A stretch of 64,000 nucleotides of DNA from Allacma fusca (lineage: Eukaryota > Arthropoda > Collembola > Symphypleona > Sminthuridae), in contig OX359246.1 in the NCBI GenBank assembly GCA_947179485.1, positions 30,194,001 through 30,258,000 on the forward strand, written 5' to 3'. Numbering within the stretch: the stretch's first letter is position 1; each line of letters starts with the position of its first letter. The position numbers and the translations under genes are program-made. A model generated the notes under the pieces. It did not search any database and was not told where the DNA came from. It was given only the letters and a program-made list of their open reading frames with translations. Below, in pieces: positions 32,671-45,331 of the stretch.

Positions 32671-35423
32671 CCCAATTTATGTAGATATTTATATATTTGT
32701 ATAATTATATAACAATTTATTTCATTTTTAGCTTTGGCTACCCAGTTCCAAGTATCTATTTCTTGCTATGTAAATCATTTTTGAAAGAACAATCATTGGA
32801 CCATTTTAATCCCTAATATCTACAAATAGACGAGCGCAAGCTTTAACACTACATTTGATTTTACATCGTCCGGTTTCTATTCTTAGTGAATAATTTGACA
32901 GTGTGGGGCAGTTCTAACTTTTTCTAATGAATGACTCTGCACCGTTTCTAATTCGGGACCGATCCTTATTGCCCACACCGCTGCACCATTGCCAATGCCA
33001 AGTATAAAGCATTTTCGGGTATACAAGTATTAAAGTTTTAAAATTAACAAAATACGTATTTATTTGAATTTTTTAAACACACTTATAATTTATTAAAGTT
33101 ACTAAATAATATTCCCACACCTCCTCACGTCCTACATGTTGGTTCCTTTCTTACTGATTCTGCATGTACATAATCAGAGAACTTTCCGTTCTTTAATTTC
33201 AAGGTCTCAATAAAGTCATTATTTTATACCATGAAGGTATACCAAAATCTATGTAAACCGGATCGTTTCCCTTTTGGCTTGCGTATGAGAATTTGTTCAA
33301 TTGAATTTTCAGAATTTTTGTTGTACTTGCTTTGTATGGAAGTTTCGCTTTCGGTTTACAACATGACTCCACTTATTTTAACCCTATTTATTTACAGGTC
33401 AGCTGTGTGAAGAGGTCTAAATTGCGGGAAAATGACGGCCAAAAACGTGTGACTTGCCGGTCTGTAAGCAAGGATATCTATTCCAGTTTATTTAATCCAT
33501 TTAAAAAAATTTCAGCTTAACCCGGCCTGTAACTGACTTAAACATTACTGATTTGGTCCCATCCGTTTCGTCCTCCGTACATTAATTGAACCTAAATCAT
33601 TAATTTTTTTCAACCCGAAATACTCCCTAATAAGCTCAAATTCTTTCAGGTATCGTCAAAAAGAGGATTTTTGCATACAAAGATTAATTTTTGAACAGGA
33701 TTGTAGCATATTTAAAACAAAAATTCAAAACATTCCACAACAATTACAGGATCGATTTCACCATTATAGCGCAACTTCCACACGGTTTGACATACATATG
33801 TATACGCTGCCTGCATAAACTCCAGGCGGATTAAATTAAATTTTCTCTTGAAATAAGCTTCTTTATAAGCTCTTACACGGGAAAGGAGAACCCTCTTCAC
33901 TGAGCACCACCAAGTACCATACAAATACTTTGTTTATTCTGGAATATATAAAGAATGTGAACATTTAATGACCGTGGTTATTAAAGTACAAAATTATCTA
34001 TATACAAAACCCGAAGCTGGGCTAAGGCTGAACTTGTTCGTCTATAATTGAATACATTTGTGCAGATAGATCTGAATAAATCTGTAATTAGGCAAACCAA
34101 AAATTGTACTTTCGGGGCCCAAATTGTCAGAATAGCTTGGGCTCCGTCTCTAATTAGTTATTGATTGGATTTGAGCACATCTGAAAACCTGGGCGTAATA
34201 TCAGAGCGATAGTTCCCCGTAATCATTATGCAGTGTATGTCTTAACTGTATATTGTACGTGCTGTGGATAACGAATCAACTTAATTTAAACACTTGAAGA
34301 TATTCTACAGACAAGAGCTGAGATTGTATGGACACCCTCAGCGAATAACGCACTTGATGGTTCCAAATTAAATTCTCAAGTGCGTGATAATTGAATTTTG
34401 TCAGTGACAATTAGTTTGATGGTAATCTTGCGAACGATCTGTTGTCGCATTCATACAATTGAGAATATGTTGGCATGGACAATAATGCAAAGAAAAAATA
34501 ATATTTTTATGCAAATAAATTCCTTCAAAACAGTAATAATTATATCATATTATGGCGGTCAAACTCAAGGGGTTTATTGAACGTTTCGATTTCAGATTAT
34601 TATTATAATTTTTTTTTCGATTTTATATGAATTATTTTTTAGTCCAAATTTTATGCCGGACCAATAGCCCTGTTCCCAAATTTTAGGCTAGACCTTGAGG
34701 ACCGTTCCTGTATACATATATAAGGACCGGTAATAACGGCCCGTAAAAATTTAGAATGTTTTAAGTTCAATTCCGATAAAATGTTTTTAAAATTAGGGAA
34801 ATTCGTAATAGCTGCTAAACTCATTTGTTTCAGTTGATATTCTGAAAAACAGCACATATCCTATCTGTTGTGTGGCTCTGTTTTTTGTTGTATCTCTGTT
34901 CAGGTTAATTACACGTATGTAGATATGGATTTCTGTATCAAGTAAAAACTAGAATTAGGATCAGCTAGTGTATACCTAGAAGTTGTAAATAATTACTTAA
35001 ATAGTCAAAAAATCATACACAAATATTTTTTGAAATTTCCTTTTAATAAATTATTATAGGGTATTTCTGGCCATGTACGATGTGTAATATGTAATCGAGC
35101 CGTTGTAGACACTTTATGTATCTAACAATACCATCTGCATAAGAGCTTCCATAAAATGTAAAATCAGGCAAATATTTGACTCTTGACGCTTTTGTGAGTG
35201 TAAGAATAGGTTTATTCCGGGTCGATACTCGTTGTTAGTCCTCAGACTCAACAACCTATACTGTATGCCTCTCCTTAAAGGGAGTACAGTAGACTAAAAA
35301 TTCAGGGTCACAAGAATCTATTGTCCCCCTCTAGTCCAAATAAGGGGCACCAGTAAAAACTATTTAACTTCCCAAGATTTAACAAATTGTTTCCCAGATT
35401 TTTCAAAATGTTTTCCATCCCGC
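32671..35423. other. Non-coding stretch
   Basis: AT-rich, with only short frames lacking splice support or family signatures. No repeat with clear borders was seen. Confidence 0.4.
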
Positions 35424-35990
35424 TGGCTCAAAAACTCTGGATACAGCGGTTGAAGAAGTGGGGCAAAGTCAGGAGTTTTTTTTTTGGAAAAACTGATAAT
35501 GTGAGACGAGATGAAAAAACACATACGAGTTAATTAAATTCATTCATTAACCTTACTCTACATTATCAGTTCCAGAGACGGCAATATTTTACTTAGGATG
35601 GTAGTAAAAGGCTCAAATGAATGCCCATAAAATTTTTTACAACTGTACCGCATCAAAATTTTTACATGTATCACAAACCGTCCAGGAAAAAATTACAAGA
35701 TGAAAAACTGCTTTTATTCCGCATCTTTGTTGACAATAATGCTTGGAGATGAATTTCACAACCTTGTCTTCTGTTCTTACGAGTCACGTCCACAATTCTA
35801 AGCGTAGTTACATGTCTAATAGCTCATCGGAAAGTCCATAAAATTTGCTATCCCAATGCTTCAAAACATATTTAAAAAATGCAGTTGACTGGAATAAGGA
35901 ATTTTATCCGTTAAATTGTTAGTTATTCCAAAAATACTCCTGACTTTGCTACACTTCGTGAATTATTGTACCCAGAGATTTAAAGCCAGG
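35424..35990. mobile_element. Dispersed repeat family A, copy 2, with inverted ends
   Basis: The left end (35424-35480: GCTCAAAAACTCTGG ... CAAAGTCAGGAG) is mirrored at 35930-35985 (CTCCTGACTTTGCTACAC ... CAGAGATTT). This gives imperfect terminal inverted repeats of about 50 bp around a 0.56-kb body shared with 20500-20960. A short inverse-strand match is at 54870-54960. Probably a MITE; no target duplication was settled. Confidence 0.6.
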
Positions 35991-36045
35991 TTTATAAAAA
36001 ATATTTTGACAAATCCAAAAAAAGATTTACTATAATTTGGTGGCA

Positions 36046-36204
36046 TTAAATATTTTTTACTGCTGCCTCATATTTGGGCTTGAGGTTGGGGATCAATGCC
36101 TTTTCCTGGCACCCTAATTCCAACATGCCATCTAAAAATGTCTCCAGGCTAATCATATCATCAAACACAAATACACCCCAGGAAAATGTTCTATGATGCT
36201 TTCC
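36046..36204 (-). CDS. Possible terminal exon of an unknown protein
   Basis: On the minus strand an acceptor-like AG at 36205 opens 52 codons containing WGVFVFDDMISLETFLDG and ELGCQEKALIPNLKPKYEAA and ending in TAA. The composition is protein-like, but no upstream partner exon could be joined and I do not recognise the family. It may be a gene relic. Confidence 0.25.
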   Translation of the reverse strand, partial: GKHHRTFSWGVFVFDDMISLETFLDGMLELGCQEKALIPNLKPKYEAAVKNI

Positions 36205-37654
36205 CTATCCCTGCAATTTTTCTTCAATTTGAAAAATCAAATTTGCAAAGATTAAGCCACTTCAAGGAAATCGTGCCCTCCAGTTCCGTCCTGTAATAAT
36301 TGAAGCCAATCGATTTAAAAAACCTCAGGAATACATTATAAAATATTTACAAGTGCATTTCCCACACAACGAGATCCGACAATCAATTAACTAGAACTTG
36401 GGAATAGCTCTGGGAAAATAAATTAAATTCCTCCGCCAGGTAAGTGTATTCACGCTTTGTAAAAATCCCATGAAACAATCCTCCTGGTAAGTAAATTAGC
36501 TCTCCAAAATTGGCAGGGGAAGGACAAAAGAATGAATCATTTGAACCACAAGTATTAAGTATAGGTTGATTTCCAAATAAGAATACAAGTAAGAGGTTTA
36601 TTGTTACAGAATCATGTTGGAGTTGATTTCGGCTCAGTGTAACGCTTTCTTATGCATAATTAATTATGTACAAATGCCCAACTTAAATTAATTACTAATT
36701 ATCCTTGCAAAACAATAAATAATTTCTGGCATTTTTTCCAGCTGTAGTTTTGTTCCGAGTAAACAAAATGTTTATTAAAGATGCTTACTTAGGTTTTCTC
36801 CCTACAGCGAAATAATGCTTTTGTATGGAAAATAAAATGTGTGTATAGCGTCACATTATGTATAATAACTCCTGCAATAATTCCCTTGCCAATCTATGCA
36901 ACACGTGCGTACGTGCCATGTCAAGAATCACACTCACATGATATTTTCAGCTCTATTTCCTACTCTTCTAATTGTACGGAAAAACATGATCTCCTTTGAG
37001 TTACGACCAACTATCTGTATAGGACCACAGGACCAGTTGAGTTTGAGAGATTCTCAAAGAGACAAGAGGATCTTCACTGCTCTTGTGCAGTGCCAAGGAA
37101 AGAGGGACTTTGCGAGATTGGAAAAGCAACGGAAGTGTAGCTTTCTCAACAGTCAAAGTTCCTCGCTCCTCCAGTGCAGTTCCATGCCCATTAATGGCAT
37201 TTGATTTACTTCCTAAGGACTTGTGATAACAAACATCTTTTGTTTGCGGTAAGATCAATGGGACTAAAATTAATTTATTTTTGTTCTTTCCTGTACATAC
37301 ACACATACATAGATACAAAGCTACAGGAAGCTGTTCTACAATTTTTCGTCTGTAATAAAATTGTCTATACATTTCCAGTTCTCTTAAAAGGACACTATAA
37401 ATATCGACCCTGTAAAGCTCTCAAAATAATTGTGAGTCCAGTGATAAGTGGTTTCAGAGAGATATTGAGCATTTATTACATTTGTGATTAAATAAGATAT
37501 AAATCAAATGATTTTATTTTTCCAACTGGGGAAATATGACACTTGAATAATTATTATTATATTTATCGAAGCAGGACAATTATTCTCTGAATGTTCACTG
37601 AATGTTCAAATAATTACTTCAGCTGTTATTTTATGAAAAAATCTAAAATGGATT

Positions 37655-38335
37655 GAAAAATACTTTATTTCCCATTTCAAATACAAAATAAAATCCAGCA
37701 GGACGGGAATGCAAAATACCAAATACAAAAATAAGGGAATACAAAATACCAATTGAAAACCAAAAAAACCAATTAAAAATACAAGTTTAAATGCAATTGG
37801 GGACTTAATTGAATAATATAAAATAAAACCTATATTTAAAATAAAAGTATTGTGCCAGCGTCACTCTGACGCATGTGCTTATATAACGATTTACAATAAA
37901 TGTTTACCAATTAAAAAGAAAGATAAGCAGTCCACGGATATTTTTCTACAGCAGGAGGTACAAACTTATCTTGTTATTACAAATTTATTGTATACATAGT
38001 TCACACCAATGAAAATTGTAGACTAAAGAAAGAAGACAGGGATGCTTCGTCTCATTACCTTTTCGGCTCTGATGAAATGTTAGGTTCAGAATTGGTATCT
38101 TGAAAGTATGTTAGCATATTTGGCAAGTAGTAGAATTTGAAATACATTGCATTTGCACGAAGCCCTCAAGTAAGTATGTGAAAATACACCGTATTTTTGA
38201 TTTGTAAGAAAATACAAAGTAATATGTGTCCAGCTAATTACCTTAAAATGCAATCACCAAATAAGTATCTAACGTTTTCAAAATACAAATAAAAATACAA
38301 AAATACTTGAGGTGTCTCAAAATTTCGACCTCTGG
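37655..38335. repeat. Degenerate AAATAC/CAAAATAC-rich repeat
   Basis: Words AAATACAAAATA, CAAAATACC and AAAATACAAA cluster at about 37655-37790 and 38180-38320. The right edge reads AAAAATACTTGAGGTGTC. This resembles the array-type ends of hAT elements elsewhere in the window, but exact ends and an 8-bp duplication were not found. Confidence 0.4.
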
Positions 38336-41300
38336 AATTGGGCAGTAGAGACAGTCGACGTCTGGAAATGTGACATCCGGATATAGAGTTACACTAGTCG
38401 GGGGAAATCTTCCACAGCACTTTATTACAACAAATTGATATATTTACAGACCAGGTATATAATTTCAAGCATTTATTCACGAGGGAATTTTGAACTTGAT
38501 ATTTCCCATCCCTTATGAATTTTGTTCTTTGTTTACTATATTTTGCATCGACATGTCTTCGCATCTTCGTATGAACTTACGAGACTCACAATGGGAAGCA
38601 ATTTCCCAACCTTACCATTAAACCTTTGTTTGAGTGTACTCTGGGGATTTCGATTTACATAATATAGATACCTACCTAGAGCTGATCAGTGTGGTAAGGT
38701 GACAGGCTTCTAGGACACCTTTTCAAAATGTTGATCCTACTAATTCTTTAAGTACACAGGGAAAAAGAATTTCCAACTAAACCACGTTAGTACTGTAGAA
38801 GTTACTGTAGCGCTCAATCCAAGCTTTTAAAGAACGTTGATTTGCTGAGCCTACGACTCAAATACTAATTCAATTTATATGGACGTAACCACTGAAATAT
38901 CCAATTTACAATAAAAAACTTTGATGTCCAAATTTAAGACATAATTTAAAAAAATAAAATAAAATGATCAAGTAACTATTGGAGGCAATAAATTTGAGTT
39001 AGGGGCTTGAAATATTTCTGGCATTTTTAAAGCTTACAATTAGTTGGTGTAGAACTGGAAAGTATACGTAAAAAGTCAATTTCGAATATGTTCCACTGGG
39101 AGGTGGAATATGAGGCGCAAGCCATTCAAATTTCTTGTGTGATATAGACTAAACTACAAGCGATAAATTACAGTATTATCGCGTGGGGAATATAATTTTA
39201 GGTGTCATATTGTAAACTTTTCAGTTTCGTGTGATAATTTGGAGGTTACATATATTTCCAAGTCCATTGCTCAACAGATCCCCTCAATTATGAGCACACA
39301 TTCAGTAGAATAATTATGTAAACGATCATAGAGCACAAAATGCGGTAAAATTCCTTCAGCTGTCAAAAGGGATATTTTTAGGGATAAAAGGAAATCAACT
39401 TTTTAGGCCCTGTAGAGATTTTTATAAATATTTACGGGGAAAGTTTTTTGCACAACTCAAAACTGCCTCATTAAATACTACATGGGCATGACATGAACAC
39501 AAGCCGAGGTATAAATTCCTAGTATTTTTTGAAATCCACAAGCCTTATTCATCCAGAAATAAAGTTTATTTTGAGTTATGGGTGGAAGAAAAACATTTAG
39601 ATTTTATTTTTGAAAGGATTCTCCGATTACATACACATCCGTTATACTTTTTGTATGATACAAAAGTTTCCTTTCTAGGAAAGGGAACTTCTAAAGAAAT
39701 CTCTACTGACCATTTTACTTGATATGTATTTTCCAGCTTGTCAATATGTACAAAGTAAGATCATCCAGGTAGAGTCTTTTATCTGTGCTTACATTTTAAA
39801 GAACATAATCACATTGAAATTCCAACTACCCACCTATAGGCACGTAGAAAGTAAGTTGTTTTTTTTTCTCATTGTACTGTAATAGTTATTAGACGCTCTG
39901 AAGATTTTCTGGAGCGTTCACCGAAAGAGTTTCATAAGGCACGGCTCAAGAGCCGTAACAAAAGCTTTTCAAAAATCTGGAATAAAATTCTAGCATTATT
40001 TTTGAATGTTGTACAAAGTTACAGTCCTTATTGTTAGTCAACTGTGGGGGAAAAGTTTGTTCTGAGTTTTTTAGAAGTAAAAATTTTTTTGAGCTTTTAT
40101 TAGTACATATGAAAGGATCTCCGATTACGTGCGCATATGTTCTTCCCTGTGTGATCCGCCTATTTCTTCTGACCAATCTTCTTGATCTGTCATGTTATTC
40201 TACTCTCCCGATCGTATCGTCTGGATATAGTAAAATGTAATTTTCGATTCTCAGGGAAAATCCTTCCAAGACTTACGTTTAAGAGACGGTACGCTTGCAT
40301 TAAAAATGGTTATTTTTGGAAGTGGACTTTACAGCACAAAGTAAATTCTTATTGCAAAATACAAAACTTCTGTATATTGTAATATTGTCATCGGGAATTC
40401 CACAACTTTCAAAGCAATTCAATTGAGTTCCTGAGCCTATCATTGTGTCTTCGTTATAAATGAACTGGAGTTTGAATGACATATTATGATGGAATCCCCC
40501 TTGAAAGTATGACCATTAGGATGTCCATCGGAGTAAGTTAATTTAAAAAAAATATTAACATGCTTAAAGTTTATTTACGGATTATTAAAAAAATAAGATC
40601 TGTTTTGTGTGGGTGTCAGCCATTGGTGACCAGGATCTAGCACATTAATGTTGAGTAATTGATCTACTGTCACTTACATGCTTACAAAGACACCTACATA
40701 CATATGTACATACATACTACATGCATTCTTAAATGCAATCCCAAAAGGTAATGTTTTTAAATTTTAAAAATCGGCATGCCAAAAATTCTCCAGCAAACAA
40801 AAATGTGAGGCTGGGATTGTGAAGTGCTAAAAGAAAGTTGATGGAGACATCAATAAAAATTCTCCCTTTTGACTAAAAAGCTTTTGAAAGTCTCTTGTGT
40901 TGAGCGCAGTCTTTTTACGTTATATTTTCCTTTCTAACTACAAATATCTATAGATATAATTATATGTATCTACATAATTGCGTCTGTACAAACACATACT
41001 ATGCACACACTCACGCTGACTCAGACATTGGACAGCAGGATACTGATAGGTAATTCTTCCAGAAATGTATTGGGGTTCATGGTTGAGAATGAAAAGCTGG
41101 AACGAATCTACACATTCTTGGGAATAGCAATTCAAGCAGATATTGAACCACATGGAGTGTCGTCGGAATAACAGAGTCAGAAAACTACTAAAGGTCACAG
41201 TATAGTGTGAAAATGAGTTTCAAAACTTGTTACAACTATTGACAATTCTACTGCGAAACAACTATTGACATTTACTACAAAGCCTTCATTTTTTTCGCTC

Positions 41301-41860
41301 AAACTTTTACTAGTAGTATGGTTGTATCGATTTGGGTCTTAGACCCTTCAATAGGTAAATTACATAAGAGTTTTTATTTTCAAGTATTTTAAAATATTAG
41401 TAGTGTTTTACAAAATTCGTGAGTTTGACTTAATATTTTTGCACCAATATTGACTACAATTTAACGCAGATGATGATGCTGATAGGGATTGGAATAATAG
41501 AATTTCAAAAGTTGACTTCATTTCAAAGTATTCAAGTGTAAGAAGTTATCTTCAGAAAAAGGTTCCTTACAAAGTGTGCAGTGTTTCGCGGTGGAGATTT
41601 GTTTTATTGCAGATGTATCTAGATATTTTTGGTGTTGAGACAAATTAGAGCCACAAGACTAGCTAATTAGAATCAAGTTCATTAAATATTTCTAGAGAGT
41701 AACGGAGTTTTTACTGATGTTTGTCCAGTTACCCATAGGCTAGAATCCTACTCTAGGATTTTAATTCAAAGGGATGAAGTGCGGGGAGAGACGAGAGACT
41801 CATACGAGATCATATGTGACTTCTTAATTTTCACTTACTGGTTAATGGGAAGCAAGGGTC

Positions 41861-41868
41861 GTATAAAT
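41861..41868 (+). promoter_or_regulatory. Isolated TATA-box-like site
   Basis: GTATAAATAC in a GC-richer setting, followed by a pyrimidine/GT-rich leader (CTCGTCTGTCTGCTG) and GGTCG near 41958. No coding exon follows, so it may be the promoter of a solo LTR or a non-coding RNA. Confidence 0.25.
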
Positions 41869-42214
41869 ACTTCTTCCACAAATTTACCTTTGATTCCCCG
41901 AGAGGACGATTTGTTTCGTTCGCTCGTCTGTCTGCTGTTTAGTGTTGTCTCAGTTGGTCGTGAACGTGGTTTTGATCTTAGATCCTCCCGTAGAAATGTC
42001 CTCTAGTAAAATTCTGTAAAGTAAAAAACGTCTGTGGTAACCTGCTAACGACTCGCCTTGAGTACTTACGATTAGTAACAAGTTCCCTGTTTTATTTACC
42101 ATCTCCAGGGAATTTTCCCTTGTGATGGTTTTTTGTTTTACAGCTGTCTAGTTATCTTACACTTTGGTGACCAAATAGGCAAGTTATAAAACAATTTGGT
42201 CCCCTGGGAATTAA

Positions 42215-42330
42215 TTTTTGATTCCCCCAATTTGTAGCAAATTCGTTTCCAGATTTTCCAAAATTTTTTAATTGACCTCGATTGATTTTTGAGGTCTCGA
42301 GACTCAAGAACGTGAAGCAAATAAGTCTGA
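42215..42330 (+). repeat. Dispersed repeat family B, copy 2
   Basis: Landmarks TTCCCCCAATTTGTAG, TTCCAAAATTTTTTAATTGAC and TTTGAGGTC followed by TCAAGAACGTG are shared with 7421-7530 and 54690-54800. Confidence 0.55.
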
Positions 42331-45300
42331 ATATTTTTGCGAATTTTGTATTCAACAGTTGTTTATTTCAACTTTCAACACAAATTCTTTTCCAGATAAC
42401 CATTAAACGCATTTTTGAGGCTTTCCATAAAACTATCTCACATAATTACGCATATGTCTCTGCGTCAAGGATTATTGTCGTTATGAGTCTTAAATAAGGT
42501 TGGGTGAAATTAGGGAAGAATTTCCATTTGTTATTTCAGATATGACAAATAAAATAAAATATTACAACGTGCTAATCTTGCAACAAATTCAATAGGAATT
42601 CATTTGCGTCTAATACAAGCCGTCGCAAATAAAAATTGGGGCTGTAAGATCCAGAAATGTAAAGGAAGTCTGAAGTAAAGTAAAAATCCACGTTTCTGGT
42701 GTAAATGCTTTCAAATAAGAAATATCCTTTGGTTACTTTCTACAAATTATGTAAAATTAACACTTATGCTGGAAACAAAACTCTGGAGCTTACAGAACTT
42801 TATGAGATGGCTCATTTGAAAAAAATAATGATTTTTAATAAAATGCCAAATTTTATGGTGCGATAAACGTTGCAATTAAAGTATCTCCTATTTGTATAAC
42901 TAGATGAAAGCATAGCACAATATATTAATTATTCTTACTTATCATTCTTTGTATTATGTTCCCATGTTTACGTAAAATAGAACTATTTGTATTTTTTTAA
43001 AGAAACAGTAGAATAAATCCTCTTGGATTTCATATTTTATCAAAGTAATAATAAATTAGAAGCTGTTCTGCGTATTGGTAATTGGAGTGGGATCAAACAT
43101 TATTAAATACTCCATCTTTAAATGAGAATATACATGTTTGTGGTTTTAGAGTTTTGAATGGGCTTCTTACTATCGAGGTTTCGTAAGAACCGTATAAATG
43201 GTCTTTACTTAATTCACTTGAAGTCACTTTTGTATGAAATTTGGCTAAAGTTTACAGAACTCACAGTGGAATTATTTATTCAAGTATTTGTATCTCATTC
43301 ATGGAGGATTAATGTATAGGTTTTGTTCCTCATCAAGTCGATTTTGTCAGTTCCGGAAATTAATTCAATGTTACTTTCAAAACATTGGTCTCCGTCCATA
43401 ACTTCTATATTTTATATTCGCTTTTATTATCACATACATATGTACATATGTAGACATCATATCAATTTTTGGGACTGTGGTATTGAAATTGTAATAATCA
43501 TGGGTGTCTATGTACAATGTAACTCTTATAATTATATCATTTGCAAATATAACATTCGTAACGTGTTCGTATACACTCAAAAATTCTCCGGACAATAAAA
43601 TTTAACAATTTTGATCCCGAATATCTCCGGAACTATAAAAAACCACTGCAATAAATTCATAAATAAGAACTCTTATTAATCCTACGAGTAAAGACTTTGT
43701 TCACCTGACAAAAAAAATCCAAAGAACTATTCACTATAACCCGACCAATTAAAAAGTTCCAAGAAAGGGCACAATTGAGGCCCAAAAAACCACAATGAGC
43801 TAGCGAAGTGAGATTGTAAAAATATTGGGACAAGATAGCTTATAAGGAAGCTTATAATATTTAAACTTTTGTCTCACATCCCGTAAAACCAACAAAAGCA
43901 GACTGAAAAATGTACTGAATGTAAACAAATACGTATGTAAATCATAAAGTAAACAGAGGACGTTCACTTTAAAATTCGACGGAGATGTATCTAAGGATAT
44001 ATAAAATATATAAGAACCCGGAAATTACGAATGCTCATTCATGTAAATATTATTTATTATTAATAAAATAATTATTAATTATAATAATTATTAATATTCT
44101 TATATTTTTAGTTTCCATGCTATTTTTTCCTTTGCTACTTCTCTTTCATCTTCTAATGCAAACAATGTCCAGTTCCAGTTTCGTCTAAAATCGCCCTCAC
44201 TCCCAATCATTTCTCGCAATCAGTTGAGTTTGTTTTACATGATTGTTCTAAAATAAATGCTCATTTTATTGTCTTGAGTATTTCCCTCGGATACCCCTCA
44301 GTTTCCGTCTTCGAGAAGTACTTTTTAATTTCTTTTAAAGTTATATAAAAATTCAATTTTAATAATAATTATTATTCATTCTGGCTTTTTTAAACAAAAA
44401 TATTTTATGCTGTAAATTATTCTTTCTGCATTATTTCTAATGCAATAATGTTTCTCTTTCTTTCGTTTTTGTTCGCAGTTTTGGCCTTAGATTGGATTTT
44501 TTGCCAACCTCAAAGCCCTGCGGTATGATATTTTGTCCCAATGAAAGGGAGAGCCTATACATCCAGATCTTATGTATGTGTCACGTCAGTTGATCCAAGA
44601 GCGCTTATTCTCTTCATAACTTCCAGCATTTATTCTCTGTATGAAGTACTGACGAAGGATGAAGAATTTTGTGATGCTAGTCACAAAATGTTTCCTTGAT
44701 TTTGTTCCAATTTTGTCTCAATCAATTTGCCTTATTTTTCAAATGTACTAAAATAGACTCCCATCTTTAAAACATTGAATTACAGTGTAATTCAGTGCTT
44801 TTAGTTATGTCTACATACAATTATTTAACAGAATTGTGTATATTTTAATAATTTATTAAATAAGATTGTTAAAAAGCAATCCGTGCATTAAACGTTTTCC
44901 GTACATTTGAATTCATTTTGTCATTTTACGGGGAGGTGAGGCATATGGTTTGGGAAAAATAATAATATATAGAATATTCCAAGCATGGACGATTAAAGGA
45001 AATGTCATACATTTAAAAGCTTGAAATAATTTCTTTTAAGAAGTTTGTATATGATCGTTTAGAGGTTTTTACATTGAGAAATGCATGCTTACAAAAGAAA
45101 TACATTGCTCAAATTATTCCGAAAATTCATTAGTAACAAAAGGATTGTGTGTCAACTGTAAGGCTACTCACTTTGTACCATTCCATAAATGTTCGGATTT
45201 GTTATGGGTTTATACTCATTTGGGTATATTGAGGTCCTTCAAAGGATTAATTGTTTATTAACTCTCCAATAGCCACTCGTCACATCCGCAACTCATCTCT

Positions 45301-45331
45301 CCTCCCGGAACCCTCCGCTTTCCTCACAGAA

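Larger units (their letters stand above)
38336..45331. other. Long non-coding stretch
   Basis: No gene is supported. It contains a family B repeat at 42215-42330, an isolated promoter-like TATA region near 41860, and AT-rich palindromic runs near 44040-44100. Short frames here have no family signature. Confidence 0.4.
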
